Source: Reutealis trisperma (taxonomy: Eukaryota; Streptophyta; Magnoliopsida; Malpighiales; Euphorbiaceae). Taken from it: a stretch of 64,000 nucleotides of DNA. Shown here piece by piece: positions 21,353-33,789 of the stretch (positions are counted from its first letter, which is position 1; each line of letters starts with the position of its first letter). The stretch is from positions 436,501-500,500 of the forward strand of contig CANTUT010000393.1 of NCBI GenBank assembly GCA_947687605.1. The letters run 5' to 3'. The notes below the pieces were generated by a model. The model was not told where the DNA came from. It saw only the letters and a list, made by a program, of their open reading frames with translations, and made no database searches. Both the position numbers and the translations under genes were made by a program.

Positions 21353-21968
21353 CTTATCATCAAATACCACTGCAAATGATCTCCCCTCTCTTTTATATCT
21401 GACTTCTACTTCTTTTCTTTGGGGAAAAAAAAAAATTTCTACTACCTTTTTTTTTTTTTTGGTATATTGGAATTTATAAAATTATATTATTTTGCTTAAC
21501 ACACCATCAATTCAGTAAATATTCTTTCCTATTGTTTGTTTTGTTAGATTATTGTTTCACTCCAATAATTTTTACTAAATTCATGATTATTGAAATTTAA
21601 ATTGTAACTAATATAAAATTAATATAATAATTATTAATAAAATTTATTATTTTAAATTGTTGTGTTGATCTTTGTTGTTGTATTTTCACATAAAGACATT
21701 CAAATTTTGTGTTATCGCTTATTTTTGTGCATAAAGCATAATTTTAATAAAGTTAAAATCAGAGCGTTTGATCAAATAAAAATAAAAAGAAAAGTTGATA
21801 AGAGTAGGACAATATTGTTGAAATCACATTCATAATAATACAATAAAATTGTATTTTGAAAATTAAAAACAAAAAGGGAGAATTATTAATTTATAGATAC
21901 TATATGATTTTTTTTAGGCGAAGATAATGTGATATTTCTGTAAGTAACTATCACCACTATTACATTAA

Positions 21969-22096
21969 GGTGTCGTTTAATAAGCTGTAATGACAAATAA
22001 TACAATATAATTAAATATATTTTTAATATAAATTTATATTAAAAATATATTTAATTATATTGCATTACATTCTATTACGGCTTAATAAACACATCC
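21969..22096. mobile_element. Short palindromic MITE
   Basis: The 128-bp segment starts GGTGTCGTTTAATAAGC and ends GCTTAATAAACACATCC, whose reverse complement is GGATGTGTTTATTAAGC. The interior (ATTAAATATATTTTTAATAT and its mirror) is also self-complementary, so the whole segment folds into one hairpin. The superfamily is not assigned; the target duplication is unclear. Confidence 0.6.
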
Positions 22097-24110
22097 TATC
22101 TCTTTCATAAATATCTCTTAGGTTATTGTTCGTCACTTTCTCTAATGAATAGCTAATATGAACATGCATTAGCCATTTTAAATTTTAAAATATGTCACTT
22201 CAGCTTACTATCAACTAAATTTCTTTATTTCTTCTCACACGCTAATAAATTGGCTCTCTCTCTCAAACCTTCTCTCAAGCCCATTTCCTTATTTAAGAAA
22301 ATAAAAAAAAGAAATCAAGAAGTTAAAAAGAAAGAAAAAATGGTAATTTCTTGATTTTTAAGGAATGGTAATTTCTTTATTTTTTATGCTTCTTAATTTT
22401 TAATGGGTATTCTAAAGTAAATCTCTGGTATTCTAGTCACCACTATTCACTACAATTCTGACCTTAGCGAGATGCCATTAGTCCTCGTCCAGCAGATCAC
22501 TCTCTCACCTTGTCGTTCGCAATGTGAATCCAAGTTCTCACACCTCCAATTGTGCATCGTTGGCTGCCTCTTCTCACAATGTGATAATTGTCGCTTCTTT
22601 TGACACTACACCCAACCTCCACTTTGGAAGAACAAAAAGGCGAAGAAGAATGAAGTTTCGACATTGGCTAGAGAAGTTGGTAGAAAAATAGAGAGAGAAA
22701 TAAAAAGAGGCACGGCGAGTTAAAAAAAAGTAGTTGAAAATGAGTTATTAGTCAACAAATAAGCTAGAGTTATCATACACGCATTTGCATGTGATTTTCT
22801 ATTCTTCAGTGTGTTTTTTTTTTTTTCTTCTTTTTTTTTGCACAAAGAAAGAAAATAGGTAGCATTTATGAGGCATGAAGCCTAAGGAAGTACAAACACA
22901 TATCAATTACATGGGAAAAGCCCAACAAGTATTATCTAATAAATGAGGAAATTATATACCATGCCTCTTTTTTTTTTTTTTTTTTTTTTACAATTATGTA
23001 GCCACTTTTATTTTTTTTTTTTATAATTTTAGATTGATTGATTTTTTTAATCTTTATTTTTTAAAAAAAATCTCTATATGATTCATGTAATATTTGTTTT
23101 ATTGATATTTGACATTAGATTAATTTTTATAATGATTTTTTTATTTTAATAATTTTTTTTACAATATTAAATACTAATATAATATTAGACATTAAATTTC
23201 ATTTCGAATAAAATAAATAAATAGTGTATATTGAGATCCAATTATACAGGAGCCCCTTAAAAAAATTTATTATGCTTTATATATTTGATATTATATATTT
23301 AATAATTCCAGTAAATATTTCTCATCAATATTAAATTAATTATTTATTTGTTTTCTTTAAGATATCAATAACTAGAACTGATTTTTTTTTATTATCTATT
23401 CATCAGTTTCTTGCTATACAACATATAAATTTGATAGCATTTGTTTTTTTATCGTGTAAACTCTATAGCATCAATTTTGAATGTTATGCATATTTTATGG
23501 TCAATAATATAAATAAAACCCACAATTTATTGTAGTTTTATTTATATGATTATATTTTTTATAAATAATTATCTTCTAATTATTAATTTCATTTTGGAAC
23601 GAAATTTTTAGTTTTTTTAGTAGCTATTACGAGCATTAAATTTTGTTCTCTTCAAAACTAGTGGTTTTGTTGGAATATGAGTTGTTTTAACCATCTTTTT
23701 ATTTTGTTGAATAGGATGGTGTTAAAAATTGATTTACATTTTGTTGTATTTTAATTATTAGTAAGCAATAAGAGTCTGCCATAAGAAAAAAAAAAGTATA
23801 CTTAAATGTTGAAAGTAAGTATGAGTTTCCTAACATGTTAATGAAAAAGAATGTGAAGGGGAAGAAGAAAAATGTGTGAACGGAGAGAAAGGAAATAAAT
23901 CTTTGTAGTTATTAGAGCAGTTTGTAAATAATTTAGTATGTTGATATTATTAGAATAATTATCATTTTTTATGTTTTTTTTTTAATCAAACATATATGAA
24001 ACATGTACTAGCAAATAGATATATGTTTTCATATTACACAAATGCAAGTCCATTGATGGTATTTTAATTGAAAAAACTAATTTTATTAAATTAATGACAT
24101 TTATAAACAT

Positions 24111-24540
24111 TATTAGATGCTTATTATATATGAAAATAATATTGAATTTTATAATAATATATAATATTTACTATAATTTGTTCATTCTTCTTTTTTTTTT
24201 TTTAAGAGATTAGTATTTCTAATTTATACCATATGCTATAAATTGTTTGCTTTAATTAATGAGTTTTTTTTATAATTTTATGCTATGTATAAATAGTATT
24301 AGATACTGATCATATATTAAAAAAAATATTGAATTTTATAGTAATGCATATTGTTTGTTGTTATTTATTTTTTTTTTAATATAAGAGATTAGTGTTTCTA
24401 ATTTATAACATATGTTATAAATTATTTGTTTTGATTCATGAATTATTTTTGTAAATTTAAACCATATATAAAAATTATTAGATATTGATTATATACTAAA
24501 AAAATACTGAATTTTATAATAATATATACTATTTGCTATT
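24111..24540. repeat. Tandem repeat, about 183 bp, 2.3 copies
   Basis: The block TATTAGATnnTnATnATATA...ATTGAATTTTATA recurs at about 24111, 24296 and 24477. Between anchors each unit also shares AAGAGATTAGTRTTTCTAATTTATA and a T-rich tract. The units are diverged, so the duplication is old. Confidence 0.65.
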
Positions 24541-26464
24541 ATTTGAGAGAATTATATATTTTTTTTGTTTAAAGTATACTATTTGCTATTACTTTTTATT
24601 TGCTTATTTTGATAATTTTTTTAAATTTCAAGTAAAACGTAATTTTAAAAATATTTAATTTTGTAAATATAAATTTAATTTTTATACATAACAAATGGTA
24701 TTGTATAAATTTATGAAAAATATAATATATAAATTTAGATAAATTATATATTTTTCAATCTAAAAAAAGGTTAATAGTTAATGTATTTTGAATTTTCCTA
24801 AATAAAATTTAATATGATTAAATTAATTTTTTAATTTTAATTAGAAATGAAACCAATATATATTAGCAAAGAAAAAAAAAATCAGATTTTGATTGGCAAA
24901 AAGAAGAAGAAATGTTAAATTTGTAAATAAAAAGATAAATTTAAGATATTTTTTCAAAATAAAAAATCAAGAGCTAAAAAAATTAATTTTTTTAATTTTT
25001 GAATTATTTGCGTAAAAATCTCCGGATAAATACCACATATCCAGAAACAGACTACGGTTTTTGAACTTGGGCTATTAAAAACAACCCATGGGCTGAAAAA
25101 ACAAATGAAATTACACAAATGCCCTGGATCCTTATCTTCTTTGGATCCCTTCACCTACTCAACCATGACCGTCGCATGAGACCATAACCAAAAAAGAAGC
25201 AGCCCATAATGATGGACATTTGCGGTTGAGCAAATCCGAGAAATACAGTACTCAAAAGCTTCATAAAATGCCCACCATTGCTACCAAAAACTCACGATAG
25301 TGAAACTATGATAAGGGGCGGGCTCGATCCTATAACAGAGCAAAGACTACGGCCATAGAATGATAGAAGAGTCAACCCTCCACTAGGGGCTTCAATGGAT
25401 TAATTTTATAAAATTTACCAATTGAATTGATTAAACTAAAAGAGTTGGGGTTAAAATGACTTTTGGTGTCAATTTTAAGGAATAAAATATGTATTTCATG
25501 GTGTAAGGCTAAGACAAAACCATGCGCCGGATGGAAACAAAGAAAATGTCAGGTTGGTGTGGCCATTGGGACTAACAGACAACACATTTATTCTCTGATT
25601 AGATCTTAATCCAATTAATTAATTATCATCATCATTTTCTTTTGTTATATCATATAATTCTTTTTAAGATTTAGGGCAAATGGAGAATTTTAATTAGTGG
25701 GTTCACATCCTCCACATAAATTATTGGAGCCCTCCACAAGGCCCATGTCTTGTAATACTGCCACCTACCCTATATTATATTATTATGTCTTTTTATTTTT
25801 GGTCACATAATAATAATAATAATAATTAATGGTTTTCAACTTTTTATTTTCAGAAATTCCATTCATGTCAAATCAAAATTTAACCTGTTCACACGTGTAT
25901 ATCTCTCCTAAAATAAAATAAAATTATTACACCAAATTGAATTTTTAAAATTTATTTTTTATATTAAATTATTGTATTTATCAATATATTTGTAATTATA
26001 CATAAATGGTATATAATATTTATTAAAAAAATAAGATGCAAATTTTATTTTATTTTATTTTTTACCAAAATTTTTATCAGGTTGTCAATAAACGAACATA
26101 CTGTTCATATAACCGAAAAAAGAAAGTTTATATATATATATATTTTTTTTTACAAAATTGAAAAGAATCTGCGATTTTCAAATATTCTACTTTTTCCTCT
26201 GGATATTGCATTTATATAATTTGTTTTTACGAAACCTATTAATGGATTTGTTATTTGTTAAAATTAAAAAAAAATATTGTCTACTGTTTTATATAATTCT
26301 CAAAAATACAAGTTTTCTCAAAGACTGTTTGCTACTTGTATTTGATAATTAATGGTAAAAATGATATTTTTAGTATTTCAATTTAGCAAAATTTATTATT
26401 TGAGTGTTTGAAATTATAAAAAATTTCACTTAAGTATTGTAATTTATAAAAAAAATTTCAATCA

Positions 26465-26713
26465 TGTTATAAATAAAATGGAAAAGAACATGAACAAATA
26501 ATATAGAGAAGATAATAGTTTTTCTAGTTGTTTCATTTAATAGTATTAAGCCCTTTATATAGAGTACAAAAGATAAAGAAATAGGAAGCTTTTCCAATAA
26601 GAAAAATACAAGAAATAGGAAGTTTTTCTAATAAGAAAAATACAATCAATACTAATATGCAATATTCATGTATATGAAAAGATATCAATCAAATCTTATA
26701 ATATATCATAACA
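26465..26713 (-). repeat. Left LTR (3' LTR in element sense)
   Basis: On the plus strand it runs from TGTTATAAATAAAATGG to ATATATCATAACA and aligns along its length with 31950-32196, with scattered substitutions and small indels. It is preceded by AATCA. Confidence 0.9.
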
Positions 26714-27330
26714 CTACCCATTGATGTCTTTTATAAAGAATATACCTCGTTAAAACTTTACTAAGGAAAAACCCTATGGGAAAAAAATCTTAGTGAAGGA
26801 AAAAGAGTATATTATTCTTATAGGGATTTGCGCCATAACACTGCCTCGTTAAAAATCTTGCCAGGAAAATCCAATGGGACAAAACCTAGGCTAAGGGAAA
26901 AAAGAGTACAGTGCATTAAAATCTCCCCCTCATGAAAATATGATTTTTATCAAATATCTCTTAGCCGACGCATGCTAATTTTGTTGACTAACTTTTCAAA
27001 TGTGATTGTAAGGAGTGCTTTTGTAAACAAATCTGCCAAGTTGTCAAATCGTATACTTAATGATATTTAAGTAATATCCACATATAATAATTTATTTATA
27101 GTACTCTCTTAGGATATTACTTGCGCTATGAATATAACTCGTTAAAAACCTTATTAGAAAACCCTGTGGGAAAAAACATATCTAAGGAAAAGAGTACATT
27201 TCATGCGCTATTTTTTTATTGTACAGATTGCCTCATTAAAACCTTTGTCCAAGAAAATCCCGTGGGATAAAAACTTGACTAAGGAAAAAGAGTACAATCA
27301 TATACTAATTTGCTCCCCCTGATGATGACA
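26714..27330 (-). repeat. Duplicated 3'-terminal region of the copia element
   Basis: Reading the minus strand there are two successive termini. The first polypurine tract (ATCAGGGGGAGC, about 27312-27323) is followed by a tail with CTCTTTTTCCTTAG...TTTTAATGAGGCA blocks. Then the end of RNase H reappears (LADLFTKALLTITFEKL, about 26945-27040), then a second polypurine tract (ATGAGGGGGAG, about 26924-26934), a second tail with the same CTCTTTTT...AACGAGGCA blocks, and the LTR. Each tail holds two such blocks. Confidence 0.75.
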
Positions 27331-29568
27331 TATTTTAACACGGCGTATACTAATTGATGAAATGATGCCGTTTAAATACCACATTAGGTAAAAACATAGT
27401 ACATAAGTCTATTAAATTGTCACTCAAGCGAATTTGGTCGATATCTCTTCTAGAGCTTATGTATATATAAGAATTTGGGTGAAGTTTATGTCTACTTCAT
27501 TACCCTTAATATAACCACCTTTAATTTGTGCAATACAAATTGCATTATTCTCAAAATACAATGGGAGTATCTTTTAGTAAGGTACTTCAGGACCATAAAA
27601 ATTTTTATAAAATTGCAGTACCACTATAAGTGAATATATAGTCAGTCTAAAATCTATCATCATAGAGACTAAGCAAATAACCAATATTCGCATGTAGACC
27701 AATTTCAAATATGAATTATAATATTAATAGTATATTGAAGATAAATTTTTACACCATTTTAATATCTCTTTGTAGGTGCAAAGTTATACCTAGTTAGGAA
27801 TTTTTCTTGCAAATGCAATATCAGGCCTGATGCAATTTGCAAGACACAAGAGTGTCCTATAGCACTTATATATGGTACTTTAAGACCAAACAGCTCTTTA
27901 TTATCTTTTTTTAGGTCTAAAAGGGTCTCTCTTCACTTCTACTGAGCGGACCACCTATTGGTGTGCTTGAGGGAGAAGATTTATCCATGCAAAAATTGCT
28001 TAAATATATTTTCCACATAAGTATACTGGTGTATTATGACTCCTTAATAATCGGTCTGCAGGCCAATACAAAATTTTATTTCCTTTAAATTTTTCATCTC
28101 AAACTCACTTTTCAAATAGGTACATACTTATTTGAGTTCATTAGGAGTCACATTGATATTTAAATCAACTTATACTGCAATAATAACATATACCATTCTA
28201 TGATCTTTTATGAATACAAATGGACATAGTGTATTATTCACATATCTTTCTTTCAATAATAATTTACTCAAAACAATCATACCACATGTCCATATTGCTT
28301 TAATCCATACATAGATTTTTGCAATTTGATGAAATATATGTCACATGTTTAATGTGTATTCATTTATGATATATTTAGTCCTTCTGGGACTCTTACTACT
28401 TTCATAAGGCGTACAATAAGTCTTTCATTAACTGTCATATTAATTAAGTATCAGAACATGATCATTTCCATAATAAAAGAATTATTTTTCTCATAATCAA
28501 TGATAGAACGAGTCTAGCTCTACTTTAATTGCCTCATTCCATGATGATCAATCATGTTTATGCTAATATTCAGTTATACTTATAGATTATGGATCCATAT
28601 TTTCTCTTGTAACAGCAAAAGTTACTGTTGAGGCAAATTCATCGTTGACGATAATTAAATTTCTATCAACTCTTTCTTATATCACAAAATAATTGAGATC
28701 TCATAGTTTTCATTTATATGATCATCAACTCCATAAGTCATATCTGGAGGATCTAATTGTTCCGTTGTCTCAGTCTGTATCTCATAATTAGCTATAGCTC
28801 TTTGACTAAGATCTTCCTCTTCAGGAGATTTCTCTTCAGGAGATTTTATGAGTGGCGCAGCTTTTCTTTTCCTCAGATTTTTTGTCTTTAGTTCCAATTT
28901 ACTATTTACGCTTCTAGCGTATAGTGAGATTGATTGATTTTCTATTTGCAATTGGAATCACAACCCTTGCTAGGATATTAGCAGCTGTAATATGAGACTT
29001 TGTCACTCTGTTAGCATCTATAAATGTATTTGGCAATTAAGTTGCAATTTATTGCAACTGTATTATTTTGTGAACTTCTGGTTTACTCTAACTTGTACAT
29101 TGACCAAAATTATTTAAAGAGTTTTCCTTCTAATAAATTTCTTGACATTCTTTAGCACTGCAGATGCTTTTTCTCCCCCTAATGTTGAAAAATATGCCTC
29201 ATCAAAATAAATTCATAGTCTCTTTTGTGGACCCATTATAACACATTGAGATAAATTTAATATATTCATGGCACAGAAAAAATTTATGACTCATGTCCTT
29301 ATACAAGTTTCAAGGGAGAGTATATATGATGTATATAATGGCATTCATGCCAAACTTTCAAGGTTTAATTATTGAACTATAAGTTCAATGCTTGAACTGC
29401 AGGTTCAACGCAATATATTGTGTATGTATACTAGAGATAAAACAGTAATTAAATAACTCATTATAATACACAACTTATAAAATCCTTGCAAATTACTCAT
29501 TTAAGGAGTTTACATAAAATTATCAATATTGAATTGAGTTGTGTCCTCTATATAGGCGGTTCCTCTTT

Positions 29569-29752
29569 CAGAATCTCATGATTTACCAAATGATTTATAG
29601 TATTTACTTCAGGGAATACAGTTGTACTAGTGGGCATTATTTGATGATTCTCATTAGCAATTATTCTTTTAGAATTCTCATTATCTACCAAATAATTTAT
29701 AGTATTCACTTCAGGGAATACAGTTGTACTAGTGGGCATTGTTTGATGATTT
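29569..29752 (-). repeat. 102-bp tandem duplication inside the retrotransposon
   Basis: CACTTCAGGGAATACAGTTG with flanks occurs twice, about 102 bp apart (29569-29650 and 29671-29752). On the minus strand both copies are open and encode MPTSTTVFPEVNTIN-type peptides, so the duplication kept the frame when it arose. It is expected around the integrase part of pol or a spacer. Confidence 0.75.
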
Positions 29753-31198
29753 ATTATTAAGAATTATTCTTTGCAACCACTAGAAAAATAATATTTGTAA
29801 ATTTTCACTTTTTATATTGCTATTACAAGAGCATGTAACTTTATTACTGCACAATTTCAGCTGTGAAGTAATTTTAAACATGGTTAAATTATATTTTCAA
29901 ATAGACTTCAAGTCTTGTAGGTGTAGGTTTAATCAATCATATTGAGTTTATGGTAGTACCACATATTTCAAGTGATTATATCTATCTTTAAAACTCTTCT
30001 AGAAAATATAAAAATCATTAATAGTAAGATATTCAACCTTTAAATCCTCACTTAAATGAGATTTAAGTAGATAATACATTTTGCTTTTGCTAGCATCTAA
30101 ATGCATTTCATTATCAACAATTCACGTCAAAAATTATTTCCATTGAATTTAATAGCATATAAAAATTATCAACCAAACTTTAATTCACTATACTTCACTT
30201 TATTTAAATAACTTAATTTGCATATATTTAAAATATATCTAAATAGACCATTCAGAAAATAAATTAATATTAATTTTAACAGACATTAAATTCATAATTT
30301 ATCCTACCAAGGAAAGGTAAGCACTAATTATGCTTCTCTATAGCAACATAAATCCAACAATGTATGCAATCCGGAAATAAATTCATCAATTCATAAATCA
30401 ACAAAACCATGTTACTTATATAATTTATATTAATCTCATCTCACATTTAAATCTCTAATTGTTTTCACATCTAATACACATTGACATAAGTAAATTCAAA
30501 ACATATATAACACACACAATTTTCTGGTAAGCTATTCAACTAACAAATATATGTATATATATATATGAAACATGTATTGTCCATAAAATAAATTTTTGAG
30601 TTGAGATGTTAAGACCGAAGGATATGTAATAATATATACACTAGTAAAATCAATATCAATTTAATAAATCAAGTAAACCTATTAATATGAACGCAAGATC
30701 ACCATTTTCCCATAAAGCAAGTCAATCAATCAATAAATGAATAATTTAGGGTCGGATTTTATGCCAAAAAAATTATAAGCCATGACTTAAAAACTATGCA
30801 TAAAATGTATTGTTATAATTGATAACCAATTAAAAGTTGCAATTTGGTTGGTAAATCAAATAAGTCATACCTATCATTCCAATACATATAAACAACAATG
30901 AAACACCCAAAACAGAAAAATCAAAGCAAAAGGGTTTACCTTAATATTATAGCCATACGCAGGTATTTTATTGATATCCAATTTATTCAATGCGTGTAGA
31001 TTAAATTAAATTTATTAGTTATTTAGGAACATAAAATATCTATTTTTCAAGGATGTCTATTTTATTTATTTGATTACTCGAAGGAGTGATACTAGTATAA
31101 ATAATTCTTACTCATGATGTCGAGGCCCATCAATTAACATTGTTTAATATAAAATCATAATAAAATCAGTTTTTTAAAGACTTGTAGACAATACATTT

Positions 31199-31601
31199 AG
31201 TTCTTCAGGAACACTTAATGATTTTTTAATGAATTTGTTTACTTTAATTAGTTTTTCAGGAACTATATAGAATATCAGTTATTCAGAAACTGTAGAGAAT
31301 ATCAGTTTTTCAAAAACTGTAGAGAATACCAATTCTTCAAGAACTATAGGGAATACCAGTTTTTCAGAAACTGTAATTATTATTAGTTCTTTAAGAACTC
31401 ATAACTTAGTTATTTATTTAATTAGTTCTTCAGGAATTATAAATAATATTAGTTCTTCAGGAACTAGAATTTAAAATATAATACTAATTCTCTAGAAACT
31501 CATAGCTTAGTTATTTATTTAATTAGTTCTTTATGAACTATAAATAATACTAGTTTTTCAAGAACTAGTATTTAAAATATAATGATAGTTTTTCAGGAAC
31601 T
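31199..31601. repeat. Array of 13 imperfect 15-bp palindromes
   Basis: Units matching AGTTYTTCAGRAACT start near 31199, 31250, 31276, 31303, 31330, 31358, 31384, 31423, 31451, 31485, 31524, 31552 and 31587. Each is AGTTC-TTCAG-GAACT or a close variant. Spacers of about 11-36 bp are themselves related (ATAGAGAATACC; ATAAATAATA). The array lies 350 bp inside the right LTR, in the 5' leader of the copia element. Compensatory-looking pairs (AGTTT/AAACT, AGTTC/GAACT) suggest hairpin pairing is maintained. Confidence 0.85.
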
Positions 31602-31931
31602 AGAATTTAATTGATTAATCATTAAATAGTATATCAAATCTTTACAAATCTAAAAAGAAAACAATTTGAGATAAACGATTGTAAGAGAGAAGAAAAAAAT
31701 GATTTCTTCAAGTTAATTAGCCCAATATGTTTAAACGATTTCTTAAAAAAAAACGATTTAGTTTTTTTTCTTAAAAAAAATGTATTTGATACATAAATAT
31801 TAATAATAATAGTAATTAATTAGACAAAAATTGTTTACCATAAATCTTGAATTTTATTTCTTCAAATTTTTCGCCTTAGCTGGGTTGTAGCAAATCACAA
31901 GCTATCCAAAATTATGAACAATATTATAGAA

Positions 31932-31949
31932 CGATTCGTACTGATAACG
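31932..31949 (-). other. Putative primer-binding site of the copia element
   Basis: CGTTATCAGTACGAATCG directly abuts the LTR end on the minus strand, where reverse-transcription priming occurs. It is not the common TGGTATCAGAGC initiator-Met site; it resembles the TTATCAGCACGA-type site seen in other plant copia elements. The cognate tRNA was not established. Confidence 0.5.
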
Positions 31950-32196
31950 TGTTATAAATAAAATGGAGAAGAACATGAACAAAGAATATAGAGAAGAGAA
32001 TAGTTTTTCTAGTTGTTCCATTTAATAGTATTAAGCCCTTTATATAGAGTATAGAAAATAAAGAAATAGGAAACAAGGAAAATACAAGAAATAAGAAGTT
32101 TTTCCAATAAGGAAAATACAATCAATACTAATATGGAAACTAGAATATTCATGTATATGGAAAGACATCAATCAAATCTTATAATATATCATAACA
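31950..32196 (-). repeat. Right LTR (5' LTR in element sense)
   Basis: 247-bp partner of 26465-26713, TGTTATAAATAAAATGG to ATCATAACA, followed by the target duplication AATCA. In the minus direction this is the promoter-bearing LTR. Confidence 0.9.
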
Positions 32197-32354
32197 AATC
32201 AAGTGTATTAACATGTTACTAACTAGTTACCTTATATAAATTATAAAAAGATCCTTAAACAATTATAAAATAATCCAAAAATTTTAAAATTTTTGTAATT
32301 AAACCATTTCCTTTATATTTTTCCGCTGAATCTGTTACTTAAAATTTTTATATA

Positions 32355-32640
32355 TTCACGGATTTAATTATTTTATGTTCATAAATATTCAATCTAAGAT
32401 ATAATAAAAAAAAATTAAATTTGTAATGAAGATTAAGATATTCAAAATTTTAACTTAGTTCACAAATTTAATTTTTTTTTTCATAAATATTCATCTAAGA
32501 TACAACAAAAAATAATTAAATTTGTAATGAAAATGAAGATATTCAAAATTTTTAACTTAGTTCACAAATTTTTTTTTGTTCATAAATATTCAATCTACGA
32601 TACAACGAAAAATAAATATTTTGTTTTATTTAAAAATTAT
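32355..32640. repeat. Tandem repeat, about 100 bp, 2.6 copies
   Basis: The anchor TTCATAAATATTCAATCTA recurs at about 32378, 32480 and 32579. Each unit also contains AAATTTGTAATGAARATKAAGATATTC and AACTTAGTTCACAAATTT. It lies just outside the copia element. Confidence 0.7.
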
Positions 32641-33267
32641 TCAAAATATTCAAAATTTAATTATTTTTTATTTTAAGATTTTTCAATGTAAATTGCAAAT
32701 TTCAAATAAATTTCTACTTATTATATTTTTATTCATATATTTCATTTTAATTTGAGATTTATTTGTTTATCGAAGATGGAAATATTGATAGAAAATAGTG
32801 ATTTTGACAAATTTAAAGTAACAGATTTAGTGGAAAAAGATAAAGAATATGGTTTAATTGCAAAAATTATAAAATTTTTTGATATTTTTGTAATTTTCTA
32901 ATAATCTTTTTATAATTTTTATAAGGTTACCGGTTAATAACCTGTTAATAACACTTTATTTAAATTTTTTTACAAATTACAATATTTAATTGAAATTTTT
33001 CTAAGTTTAAATACTCAATTAACAAATTTTACCAAATTAAGACATGAAAAGATCATTTTACTGATAATTAAGCAATGTCTATCTAATAGAATACTCGTTA
33101 ACATGAGTGAGCATTTAAATATTTATTTTTTAGTTCATTAATTAAGTTTAAGAATTAAGTAATTTTTATCGAAAATGATTTTATTTTGTATTCATTAATT
33201 TTATATTAGTTAAGTAGTGTCTTTTAGGGTTAATTTATTAGAAATCAAAGAAAATTTACTTTATTTT

Positions 33268-33640
33268 ATTTTACGAAAAAATAGATCTCTTACGAAAAAT
33301 TACAATCTTCTTATATTTTTTTGTAAATTAAATTATTTTTTTGCAATATTTCTTAATGGCATAAAAATTTTAATTTTACGTAAATATAACTTATTTTATA
33401 CAAAATAATAACTTTATAAAAAAATCCTATATTAACAAAAAAAAATTCGTAATTATGAAAAAAATCACTCTCTATGAAAAGTTACAACCCTCTTATATTT
33501 TTCATAAAATAATTATTTTTTATAAATTTTCTCAATTGCGAAAAAATTTAATTTATAAAAATATAACTTATTTTGTACTAAATAATAATTTTATTAAAAA
33601 AAATTCTAAATAAATTAAAAAAGAAAAATAATTTCACAAT
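33268..33640. repeat. Tandem duplication, about 180 bp, 2 copies
   Basis: Shared anchors: TTACAAYCYTCTTATATTTTT at about 33300 and 33482, and AAATATAACTTATTTTRTAC at about 33382 and 33560. The copies are diverged but collinear. Confidence 0.65.
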
Positions 33641-33789
33641 TACAAAAAAAAAAAAAAAAAGATGAGTCTATTAGTTATAAATTAAACTATCTAATTATAA
33701 ATTAAACTATCTAATTAAGCATATCAATGCCACTGTTAATGATTAGAGATTACAATCAAAGTGATTTTATTATTTATTATTCATTCCGT

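Larger units (their letters stand above)
21360..26464. other. Gene-free AT-rich intergenic region
   Basis: No intact gene. Contents include a MITE (21969-22096), a GC-richer patch of unknown origin (22440-22740), poly-T tracts (22818-22842, 22968-22989), a 183-bp tandem repeat (24111-24540), and a GC-richer unassigned stretch at about 25020-25400. Short ORFs here are not conserved motifs I recognise. Confidence 0.4.
26465..32196 (-). mobile_element. Degenerate copia-type LTR retrotransposon
   Basis: This 5.7-kb element has two LTRs (about 249 and 247 bp), TG...CA ends and a perfect 5-bp target duplication AATCA (26460-26464 and 32197-32201). Transcription sense is the minus strand. Next to the right LTR the minus strand reads CGTTATCAGTACGAATCG, in primer-binding-site position. 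Pol remnants run right to left: the integrase-RT linker (28682-28951, APLIKSPEEK, ending in a YEISI motif), then RNase H (AQIKGGYIKGN near 27520; LADLFTKAL, STOP after RRLRDI near 26960), then polypurine tracts. Frames are broken by many stops, so it is not autonomous. The order integrase before RT defines Ty1/copia. LTR similarity of roughly 90% by eye suggests moderate age. Family not named. Confidence 0.9.

Noticed and set aside
31199..31601. CRISPR array
   Set aside because: The spacing is irregular, spacers are related to each other, the host is a plant nucleus, and the array lies inside an LTR retrotransposon leader. It is listed as a palindrome repeat instead.
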